A stretch of 64,000 nt of DNA, taken from NCBI GenBank assembly GCA_028826165.1, contig JAPDFW010000083.1:1-64000 (forward strand). The letters run 5' to 3'. The position numbers and the translations under genes were made by a program. Shown here piece by piece: positions 11,419-21,358 of this stretch (the stretch's first letter is position 1; every line of letters starts with the position of its first letter). Source of the DNA: Anaeramoeba ignava. Lineage: Eukaryota > Metamonada > Anaeramoebidae. Under the pieces are notes generated by a model. The model saw only the letters and a list, made by a program, of their open reading frames with translations. It ran no database searches and was not told where the DNA came from.

Positions 11419-14400
11419 TCATTTACGATTCCTTTTTATATCTTTTTTTGGAAGGAAATTTTGTTGAGAATTTGGAAACATTTTTTTAGAATAAGATTTT
11501 GAATGAAAATTTAAAAAGTTAGGATTAGGATTTTGATCAATTAAATCAGGGGAAGGTCTTGAATCCCATGAGTTTTGAATTAAATTTAAAATTTGATCTT
11601 GAATTAAATTTAAATTTAAATTTAAATTATTTGGAATTGGAACTAAATTATTTTGATTTTGATTTTGATTTTGGATTTTGATTTTGGATTTGGATTTTGA
11701 TTTGTATTTGTAATTAGATGATTCAGAATTGGAATTAAATCATTTAAATTGTTTGGAATTAAATTACTTAAATTATTTGGAATTAAATTATCTGAATTAT
11801 TTGGAATTAAATTACTTAAATCATTTGGGATTGAATTATCTGAATTAATTAAATTAATTAAATTATTTAGAATTAAATTATCTGAATTACTTAAATTATT
11901 TAAGTTATTTGAATTTGAATTATTTAAATTAAGTAAATTATTTGGAATTAAATTATTTGAATTATTTGGAATTAAATTATTTGAATTATTTGGAATTAAA
12001 TTATTTGAATTATTTGGAATTAAATTATTTGGAATTAAATTATTTGGATTATTTAAATTGTTTGGGATTAAATTATCTGAATTATTTGGAATTAAATTAT
12101 TTGAATTATTTAAATTGTTTGGGATTAAATTATCTGAATTGTTTGGAATTAAATTATTTAAATTAATTGAATTATTTGAATTATTTGAATTATTTGAATT
12201 ATTTGAATTATTTGATTTATTTGAATTATTTGATTTATTTGAATTATTTGATTTATTTGAATTATTTAAATTATTTGATTTATTTGATTTATTTAAATTA
12301 TTTGAATTATTTGAATTTGAATTTGAAATTTCCGGATCCTTATTATTCGCAGTAAATGTAGAGTGATTTGAAGAAATATTATTTAGTGAAGGTAATTTTT
12401 TTTCAGGTAAAATTGGTGTATTTTTCAGAGACAGAAAAGAATGCCCATTATTTTCTGGGATATCTTCTCTTGAACTTAAAAATTGACCAAAATAAGTATT
12501 TTCTTCTTTTGTAGAGCCATCTTGTTTTGATTTGGGATTAGAATTTGATTTAGACCTGGATTTTTTTAGAGTTGGTTTTTCATCAGATTGAGGGCTTGAA
12601 AACGAATTTAAAGGAGGATTGAAATGAGAGTTTGTCAAATCAGGAGGAGGGATATTTGATAATGAAGGAAACCCTAATGATTGTTGATGAGAATTAATTT
12701 GGGGAAGAAATGGATGATTTGGGATTTTTTGATAGCAAATATTGATTTTGTATATGCAATCAGTAATTGTTTTATAAAGATCATCGATTGATTTTGATTG
12801 TTTCTCAATTAAATATATAAGATGATTTTTAAGAGTTTCTCTATTTGTGATTTGGCTTTCTAATTCGTTCTTGAGTTGTTGAAGAAGGCCTAGATGCTCT
12901 ATCATCATTTGATCTGAGTTCATAGGGTGCGTATTAATAGTATCTACAAGTGATTTTGTATTTTTGGATACAAATGAATTGAAGCAATTGAAAAGGGAGG
13001 AAAATACTTTGTTGAAACTTGTTGTATTTTCAAATTCTTGATCCAAAATTCCCTTAATTTCAGAGCGGAATTCAGGTGCAATAGAATGATTTTGATTCGG
13101 GTGATCTCTTTTGCGTGATTTGCGCTTTGATTTGATAAATTGCGGAAAAGTAGTTTGGAGATTATATTTGATATTCTCGACAAAATCCATTGGATAAATG
13201 TTTCTTTCACCCCAAATTTTTAAAACTCTTAATAATTTTCTGCGGTATTGCTCTGATGCTTTTGCATAAACATCCGAAAAAATGGAAAATATTCGGTTTT
13301 CAAATCCTTGAAGAAAAATATCGAATTTATTTCGAGTATTTTGAAGAATATCGTTGATTAAATATATCAATGATAATTGGCGATTTATTGCTGATTGTTT
13401 GATTTCCTCTGCAATAAGTTGGATAATTTTTAAGGAATAACTTTTGTGAGAGATTATCCATTGAGAAAGTGCTATATTTTAATAAGTAAATAAAAGATAA
13501 TTTAAATATGAATTAAATATAATTTAAATATGAATTAAATATAAATTAAATATAAATTAAATATAATTTAAATATGAATTAAATATAATTTAAATATAAA
13601 TTAAATATAATTTAAATATAAATTAAATATAATTTAAATATAAATTAAATATAAATTAAATATAAATTAAATATAATTTAAATATAAATTAAATATAAAT
13701 TAAATATAATTTAAATATAAATTAAATATAATTTAAATATAAATTAAATATAATTTAAATATAAATTAAATATAATTTAAATATAAATTAAATTTGAATT
13801 AAATATAAATTGTTTTGAATTAAATATAAATTTTGTTTTGAATTAATTATAAATTTTGTTTTGAATTAAATATAAATTTTGTTTTGAATTAAATATGAAT
13901 TTTGTTTGGAATTAAATATAAATTTTGTTTGGAATTAAATATAAATTTTGTTTTGAATTAAATATAATTTTGTTTTGAATTAAATATAATTTTGTTTTGA
14001 ATTAAATATAATTTAAATATAAATTAAATATAAATTTTGTTTAGAAATAAAAGAGGAATAAATATAAATTTTGTTTTGAATTAAATATAAATTTTGTTTT
14101 GAAATAAATATAAATTTTGTTTTGAATTAAATATAAATTTTGTTTTGAATTAAATATAAATTTTGTTTTGAAGTAAATATAAATTTTGTTTTGAATTAAA
14201 TATAAATTTTGTTTTGAATTAAATATAAATTTTGTTTTGAAATAAATATAAATTTTGTTTTGAAGTAAATATAAATTTTGTTTTGAAATAAATATAAATT
14301 TTGTTTAGAATTAAATATAAAGTAAATATGAATTTTGTTTTGAAGTAAATATAAATTTTGTTTGGAATTAATTATAAATTTTGTTTTGAAATAAAAGAGG

Positions 14401-14634
14401 AATAAATATAAATTTTGTTTTGAAATAAATATAAATTTTGTTTTGAAATAAATATAAATTTTGTTTGGAATTAAATATAAATTTTGTTTAGAAATAAAAG
14501 AGGAATAAATATAAATTTTGTTTTGAAATTGGAGAGGATTAAAAAAGTGGAAAATAATTACTTTGAATCGAGTCTTCTCTATCAGTTAATTTTTGTAATT
14601 TTTTCGTTAGTAATGTTTCTGAAAATGAACTCAT
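11419..14634 (-). CDS. CID-domain protein, RPRD1/CREPT or Rtt103 type
   Basis: Exon 1 is 14562-14634 and exon 2 starts at 13471; they join in phase 1. The N-terminus MSSFSETLLTKKLQKL, then LSQWIISHK, LSLIYLINDILQNTR and ILGIW-like RVLKIWGERNIY, is the CTD-interacting (RPR) domain that binds phosphorylated RNA polymerase II tails in transcription and termination. A basic patch (KSKRKSRKRDH) and a coiled coil (about LLQQLKNELESQ) follow, as in RPRD proteins. The rest is N/S-rich with LIPNN repeats. As read, the frame stops at 11643 (633 residues). A different frame runs on from about 11690 to a TGA at 11419-11421 and encodes a normal-looking end (SWDSRPSPDL ... KKDIKRNRK). A one-base indel in the QN repeat at about 11650-11700 is therefore likely. 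Confidence 0.85.
13472..14561. repeat. RPRD-like gene intron 1 repeats
   Basis: About 1.09 kb with two blocks: variants of AAATATAAATT/AAATATAATTT (about 13500-13800), then a longer unit of about 22-24 bp built on AAATATAAATTTTGTTTTGA (about 13800-14530). Several units carry an AAAGAGGAATAAATAT variant. Confidence 0.85.
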
Positions 14635-15033
14635 TAAATGCAATATAATTAAATTTAATTGCGTTTTTATTTTACAATAATAATGAAAATAAAAATAAAA
14701 AATGAAAAAAAATGAAAAAGAAAAAAAAAAGGAAAAAAAAAATTTTTATAAAAAAATAAAACAAAAATCACTTTTTGCTTTTTAAAATTTTTGTTCCATT
14801 TTGTAATTAAAAAAAAACCAAAAAAAGAAAAATTGATTTTGATTTTAATTTTGAATTTGAATTTGAATTTGAATTTTAATTTTAATTTTAATTTTGAATT
14901 TTGAATTTGAATTTTTATTTTGATTTTGATTTTGATTTTGATTTTGATTTTGATTTTTATTTTGATTTTAATTTTGATTTTGATTTTGATTTTGATTTTG
15001 ATTTTGATTTTGATTTTAATTTTGAATGTTAAT
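14635..15033. repeat. Intergenic A/T spacer with (TTTTGA)n
   Basis: Between the RPRD-like start and the flavodoxin stop. Positions 14830-15026 are mostly TTTTGA and TTTTAA hexamers, the same word that encodes Q/N runs on the opposite strand elsewhere. No gene seen. Confidence 0.75.
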
Positions 15034-15655
15034 TCATTTCTTTTCTAAATTCAATTTGATTTTTTCAATAAATTTTTCCATCTTTTGTTCATAACTCTTG
15101 TTTCTTAATTCCTTTCTTGTGATAGGAAGAGTAGATATAGGATCCAAATTCAAAATCTTTTTCATTTCCTGAAAAGTACCTTGATCACCACTTGAACCAA
15201 AAGTGCAAAAAAAGGCAGTTTTTTTGAATTTCTTTTTCTGAGACTCCAAATAAGTTCTTACAGCAGGAGTTATAGTCCAAGCCCAAATAGGGGTTCCAAC
15301 AACAACAGTCGAATATTGTGAAACATCCTTTTGAGGTGGTGCAATGTTTGTAAGTTTCTTTGTCATAGCATCTTTTCCTGCTGCAAAAATGATTCCAAGT
15401 TTTGAATATCTTTTTTCAGTTTTGATTTCTTCGAGATCAGTTTCAAACTCTTTTTTAAATTTGTTTTGGATTTCTTGAGCAATTTTTTTTGTATTTCCGC
15501 TTCTTGAATGAAAAACAATTAAAATTTTCTCCTTCTTTTTAAATTTAAAATTTAAAATTTAATTTGAAATTAAAATTCGAAATTATTTTTATTACGTTTG
15601 TAGAGAAAAAGCGTATTAAATTTGAAGAAATTTTCACTGGTTTTGCAGAAATCAT
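15034..15655 (-). CDS. Flavodoxin-family protein with probable organelle presequence
   Basis: Exons 15596-15655 and 15034-15534 join in phase 0 (61 nt intron), giving 186 residues. Exon 1 encodes exactly 20 residues (MISAKPVKISSNLIRFFSTN), basic, hydroxylated and without acidic residues, which resembles a mitochondrial or hydrogenosomal presequence with an Arg near the cleavage site. Exon 2 is a short-chain flavodoxin: KILIVFHSRSGNTKKIA with the FMN phosphate loop SRSGNT (about 30-35), GTPIWAWTITPAVRTYL and TFGSSGDQGTFQEM. It would carry electrons via FMN. The sequence style resembles bacterial flavodoxins, so transfer is possible. The redox partner is unknown. Confidence 0.82.
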
Positions 15656-15764
15656 TTTTCTTTCAAATAAAAAAGTAAAAAGTGAAAATTAAAACGAGAA
15701 AAATGGAAAAAATTTTTTTGATAAATTTTTTTGATTTTTATTTTTTTTTTCTTCTTTTTTTTGA

Positions 15765-16139
15765 TCACCAAACTTTATTTTCAATTATTGTTTTTATAAG
15801 TTTTTGGAATGAATCTTTTGAGTTAAAAGAAACAGAAATGAACAACAAAAGTGAGTGGTTTAAATTTTTTGTTATATCTTCAATTAAATTTCTAGCAACA
15901 ACACTTGGAAAAATATCATTTCGATTTCCTAAAAGAATATCAATAGAAAAAGTTGAAATTTCTTGATTTTCATCTTCAAGTTTTTGTGCTGAAATTACAT
16001 TCCCAAATTTTCCAGTATTACTTATTATTATTAAAATTTTATTTGCAAAACATTTCATATAAATTTCTGTGTTTTTTCCTTCAATTTCTTGTTTTATCTC
16101 AATTTGATTTTTTTTTAATTCTGTTTTTTCCATTTCCAT
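15765..16139 (-). CDS. PSMG3: Proteasome assembly chaperone 3 (PAC3)
   Basis: Single exon, 124 residues, close to human PSMG3 (122). Family features: a central ILIIISNTGKFGNVIS strand pair, the ILLGNR segment, VVARNLIEDI helix, a SLLLFISV strand and an ending in VW (ENKVW) as in the human protein. PAC3 pairs with PAC4 to help build the 20S alpha ring. Divergent family, so identification rests on pattern and length. Confidence 0.75.
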   Translation of the reverse strand: MEMEKTELKKNQIEIKQEIEGKNTEIYMKCFANKILIIISNTGKFGNVISAQKLEDENQEISTFSIDILLGNRNDIFPSVVARNLIEDITKNLNHSLLLFISVSFNSKDSFQKLIKTIIENKVW

Positions 16140-16261
16140 TTTTATTTTTTATTTTAATTTTTATTTTTTAAATGTAAAAAAAAAAATGAAATTTGAAATT
16201 TTTAAGAAAAGATTGAAAAAATAATTTTAAAAAAAAAAATCTAAAAAGTTTCTTTTGATTT

Positions 16262-16320
16262 TATTCTTTCTTAAACTTTTATCTTTATCTTTATCTTTAT
16301 CTTTATCTTTATCTTTATCA
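16262..16320. repeat. (CTTTAT)n microsatellite
   Basis: Several perfect CTTTAT units in the spacer between NMNAT (stop at 16388) and PSMG3 (start at 16139). Confidence 0.9.
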
Positions 16321-16387
16321 TTTTAAATTTAAAATCAAAATTTTTGGATTAAATTTTTTTTTTCTCATTTTAAATTTAATTTAAGAT

Positions 16388-19180
16388 CTAAATGTAAAGT
16401 TGGTTTTTTAGAATATAATCCATAACTGGATCTAAAACGAAATATTTGAAAGATAGTTTTTTATTTGCTAAATTTCTAACCATTGTTGAGCTAATTGACA
16501 TGGGTGAAGTTTTAATAATGTGAATATATTCTTGAACTGGTTCGAGATAACTTTTGGAAATTTTCTCTTTTAAATTATCTGCTGTAGTATCACGAAGGCC
16601 GCAGATAATGTTGAATTTTTTTGTTAATTCGATAACCTTTTTTAATTTTAATTTCAAAATGAATTTTAAAATGAATTTTAATTTCAAAATGAATTTTAAT
16701 TTCAAAATTAATTTTAATTTTAATTTTAATTTGAATTTTAATTTTAATTTTAATTTTGATTTTGATTTTAATTATAATTTTAATTTTAATTTTAATTTTA
16801 ATTTTAATTTCAAAATGAATTTTAATTTTCAAAATGAATTTTAATTTCAAAATGAATTTGGATTTCAAAATGAATTTTAATTTTCAAAATGAATTTTAAT
16901 TTCAAAATGAATTTTAATTTTCAATTTTAATTTTCAATTTTAAAATGAATTTTAATTTCAAAATGAATTTGGATTTTTAACTTGTTCTTTGATCCAAAAT
17001 GTATCAGGTGCAATCATTGATTCAATAACATCTGAACCGCATACTAAACTAACTTTAACTTTTTCTTCAATTTTTTCTTTTTCTAGAATTGTATCAATTT
17101 CTTTTTGAAAATGTTCTAATGATATTTTTGTTCTAATATATTCATCTTGAAGAGCTTCCCAAGGATCTAACATGATCCAAGATGATGATTTTGTTGCAAG
17201 ATCACACATCTCTTTTATTATTAAAATTATTATTAAAATTAATATTAAAATTATTATTAAATTTATTATTAAAATTATTATTAAAATTATTATTAAATTT
17301 ATTATTAAAATTATTATTAAATTTATTATTAAAATTATTATTAAAATTATTATTAAAATTATTAATAAATTTATTATTAAAATTATTATTAAAATTATTA
17401 TTAAATTTATTATTAAAATTATTATTAAATTTATTATTAAAAATTTATTATTAAATTTATTATTAAAATTATTATTAAAATTATTATTAAATTTATTATT
17501 AAAATTATTATTATTAAATTTATTATTAAAATTTATTATTAAAATTATTAAAATTATTATTAAATTTATTATTAAATTTATTATTAAAATTATTATTAAA
17601 TTTATTATTAAAATTATTATTAAAATTATTATTAAATTTATTATTAAAATTATTATTAAAATTATTATTAAATTTATTATTATTATTAAAATTTATTAAA
17701 TTTATTATTATTTATTATTAAATTTATTATTAAAATTATTATTATTAAATTTATTATTAAATTTATTATTATTAAATTATTATTAAAATTTATTATTAAA
17801 ATGATTTATTATTAAAATTATTATTAAAAATTATTTATTAAAATTATTATTAAAATTATTATTAAAATTATTATTAAAATTATTAAAATTATTATTATTA
17901 AAAATTATTATTATTAAATTTAATTATTTATTATTAAATTTATTATTAAAATTTATTATTAAAATTATTATTAAAATTATTATTAAAATTATTATTAAAA
18001 TTTATTATTAAAATTTATTATTAAAATTATTATTAAAATTATTATTAAAATTATTATTAAATTTATTATTAAAATTATTATTAAAATTATTATTAAAATT
18101 TATTATTAAAATTATTATTAAAAATTATTATTAAAATTATTATTAAAATTATTATTAAAATTTATTATTAAATTTATTATTAAAATTATTATTAAAATTA
18201 TTATTAAAATTATTATTAAAATTATTATTAAAATTATTATTAAAATTATTATTAAAATTATTAAAAATTATTATTAAAATTATTATTAAAATTATTATTA
18301 AAATTATTATTAAAATTAAAATTATTATTAAAAATTTATTATTTATTTATTATTAAAATTATTATTTATTAAAATTATTATTAAATTTATTATTTATTAT
18401 TAAATATTAAATTATTATTAAAATTATTATTAAAATTATTATTAAAAATTATTATTAAAATTATTTATTATTAAAAATTTATTATTAAAATTTATTATTA
18501 AAAATTTTTATTAAAATTATTATTATTAAAATTTATTATTAAAATTATTATTAAAATTATTATTAAAAATTATTATTAAAATTATTATTAAATTATTAAA
18601 ATTATTATTAAATTTATTATTAAATTTATTATTAAATTTATTATTAAATTTATTATTAAATTTATTATTAAAATTATTATTAAAATTTATTATTAAAATT
18701 ATTATTAAATTTATTATTAAATTTATTATTAAAATTATTATGAAAATTATTATTAAATTTATTATTAAAATTATTATTAAATTTATTATTAAATTTATTA
18801 TTAAAATTATTATTAAAATTATTATTAAATTTATTATTAAAATTATTATTAAATTTATTATTAAAATTTATTATTAAAATTTATTATTAAAATTAATAAG
18901 AGATCAAGATCTATGACAACAAACCAATTCGATAATCTCCAACAGTTAAATCTTTTTTTTTATATTTTTGGTTAACAGGAGAAATATAACCGCCAATTAT
19001 ATTTTGATCAAGTAAAGAGAAATGATTTGCAATATCCTCCAAAACTCTTAAATGACCAATTGTTGGTGGATTAAATGAACCACAAAAAATTAAAACTCTA
19101 TTAATTTTATCTTTTTCAATCTTTTTTAATTGTAATTTTTGTTTTGGAAAAATATAATTTTCTTTTGTTAAATTTTGCAT
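16388..19180 (-). CDS. NMNAT: Nicotinamide mononucleotide adenylyltransferase
   Basis: Three exons (18925-19180, 16982-17211, 16388-16636) give 244 residues; phases 1 and 0 match. The enzyme makes NAD+ from NMN and ATP. Exon 1 has the nucleotidyltransferase loop CGSFNPPTIGHLR and GGYISPVNQKYKKKDL. Exon 2 has SSSWIMLDPWEALQ and the VCGSDVIESM strand. Exon 3 has ISSTMVRN, the second ATP-binding motif, and FVLDPVMDYI. The exon 1/2 junction was chosen because only a G|GTTTG donor with an AG|AG acceptor keeps frame, giving RIEMCDLA. Intron 1 is 1.7 kb of ATTATTAAA words. Confidence 0.9.
16637..16981. repeat. NMNAT intron 2 repeat
   Basis: 345 nt, including the same word seen in VPS35 intron 3 (TTTTAATTTCAAAATGAA), mixed with TTTTAA and TTTTGA hexamers. 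Confidence 0.85.
17212..18924. repeat. NMNAT intron 1, ATTATTAAA array
   Basis: About 1.7 kb of 8-9 bp words (ATTATTAAA, TTTATTATTAAA), essentially pure A/T; only isolated G residues near 17802 and 18741 were seen. The sense strand reads TTTAATAAT repeats. Long LLLK/IIIK open frames on the + strand are repeat artefacts. Confidence 0.9.
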
Positions 19181-19682
19181 TTAATTTATAATTTATAATT
19201 TTTAAAATAAAAGGAGAAAAAAATGAAAAAATGAAAAGAAAAAAAAACAAGAAAAAATTATTTTTTATTAATCTTGATTAAAAATTGACTAATTTTTATT
19301 TTTCTTTTTTTTTATTTAATTTTTAATTTAAAGCAAAATTTTTTTTTTTTTATTTTTTTCATTTTTTTCATTTTTCAATTTACAAAAAAAAAGGTAAAAA
19401 AAAAAATAAATAAAAAAAAAAAAACAAAATTAAAAAAATTTAAAAAAATTTTTTTTTCTTCCTTAATAAAAAAATAAAAATAACAAAAATTGGACAAATA
19501 AATAATTAACAATAAAAAAATCCTATTTTTAAATTTCTGTTTGAATTTTTTATACAATTAACAATAAAAAAATTCAAATTAAAACTTCAAATTAAAAATT
19601 CAAATTAAAAATTCAAATTAAAAATTCAAATTAAAAATTCAAATTAAAAATTTCAAATTAAAAATTAAAAAGAAAAAGCAAA
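19181..19682. promoter_or_regulatory. Divergent intergenic region (NMNAT / coiled-coil gene)
   Basis: 502 bp between two outward-facing starts, so it must hold both promoters. It contains long A and T homopolymer runs and a block of AATTCAAATTAAA units at 19568-19665. No specific element can be named in sequence this A/T-rich. Confidence 0.4.
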
Positions 19683-21080
19683 ATGTCAAACACAAGAATT
19701 GCAGAATTAGAAACAGGAATTGAAGCTTTGAATTCAAAAATTGCACAAATTACAAGAAGATCCCAAAGTGCAGAAAAAGTTGTCAAACAAGCACAAGAAG
19801 TAAAAGAAAAAAATGCCAACTTAGAAAAAGAAAACAAAGATGTTTCTGCTCGTTTGGAAAAAGCTATTAAAGACTATGAAATTACTATGAAGAAACAAGA
19901 AGATTTACAAGCTGAATTGGATGAAATGAAATCTCAATCTCAAAAAACTGATGAACTTCATCGTGTTCTTCAATTAACTAATTCTAAACTTAATAAAGCT
20001 AAACAAGACGAGAAAGGAATGGATGATAAAGTTTCCAATATAAAATCAAGAAGTAATTTCAATTATAAATTTAATTTTAATTTTAATTTTAATATTAATT
20101 ATTAATTTTAATTTTAATATTAATTAATTTTAATTTTAATTTTAATATTAATTAATTTTAATATTAATTAATTTTAATTTTAATTTTGATTTTAAATTTT
20201 AATTTTAATTTTAATTTTAATTTTAATTTTAATTTTAATTTTAAATTTTAATATTATTTATTAATTTTAATTTTAATTTTAATTTTAATATTATTTATTA
20301 ATTTTAATTTAAATTAAAATATTAATTTTATTTATAAATTTATTTATAAATTTTAATATTAATTTTAATTTTAATTTTAATTTTAATTTTAATTTTAATT
20401 TAAATTTTAATTTTGATTTAAATTTTAAATTTTAATTTTAATTTAAATTTTAAATTTTAATTTTAATTTAAATTTTAAATTTTAATTTTAATTTTAATTT
20501 TAATTTTAATATAAATTTTAATTTTTATTTTTATTTTAATTTTAATTTTAATTTTAATTTTAATTTTAATTTTGATTTTAATTTTAATTTTAATTTTAAT
20601 TATTAATTTTAATTTTAATTTTAATATTAATTTAATTTTAATTTGATAGTTGCTAATGCTGATAAGAAAATTGCACAACTCGAAAAACAACTTCAACAAA
20701 TGGGAGAAGAACAAGATACACATCTTGAACAAACAGATAAAACACTCTCAGATCTTGAACTTGCACAAAGACAAGTTATTGAAAAGGAGACAAAAGCAAA
20801 GAATTTAAAAATTGATTTTAATAATATAACAACAAAAAACAAAGACCTCATTCAACAAAACGAAAAGATTGAAAATGAACTCAAATCAATCGAATCCAAA
20901 CTTGTAGCCCAAACTAAAGAATTGAAGAAAATACAAGATAACAAAGAAGAAACTAGAGAAGAAACTCAAGAAATTCGAGAGAAAATTCATCGTGCAGAAG
21001 TTGAATTTGCAAAAGAAGAAGCAAAAGCTAATGTTTTAGAAAAGAAAGAATCAGATGCTCACAAAAATTTGGATATTTAA
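19683..21080 (+). CDS. All-helical coiled-coil protein (tropomyosin-like length)
   Basis: Exons 19683-20052 and 20650-21080 join in phase 1, giving 266 residues. Nearly the whole chain is charged heptad-type coiled coil (MSNTRIAELETGIEALNSKI, ELDEMKSQSQ, QLEKQLQQMG, IREKIHRAEVEF) with no proline and no other domain. The size and uninterrupted helix resemble tropomyosin (about 284 residues), but I see no diagnostic tropomyosin segment, so this is an analogy. A cytoskeletal or scaffold role is likely. The 597 nt intron is TTTTAA repeat. Confidence 0.8.
20053..20649. repeat. Coiled-coil gene intron, TTTTAA repeat
   Basis: 597 nt of TTTTAA, TATTAA and TTAAATTTTAA units between donor GTAATT and acceptor TAG. 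Confidence 0.85.
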
Positions 21081-21127
21081 ATCCTTCAAAAAAAAAAGTT
21101 CCGTTTCTTCTTTTTTTTTGTTCCTCT

Positions 21128-21159
<32 letters not shown>

Positions 21160-21358
21160 TCATTTCTTTTTTCTTCTTTTTTTTTCTCAATCCAAAAAAT
21201 ACTTTTTTTTTTCAATTTTTTTTTTTTGGAAATTCCATCTTGGTTTTGAATTCGATAATTCTTTTCGTTTCAAAATAATCAATCGATTTAACCAAATATT
21301 TTTTTAATTTTTTAATTTTTTAATTTTTCATTTTTTTCTTTTCAAATTAAAAAAAAAA

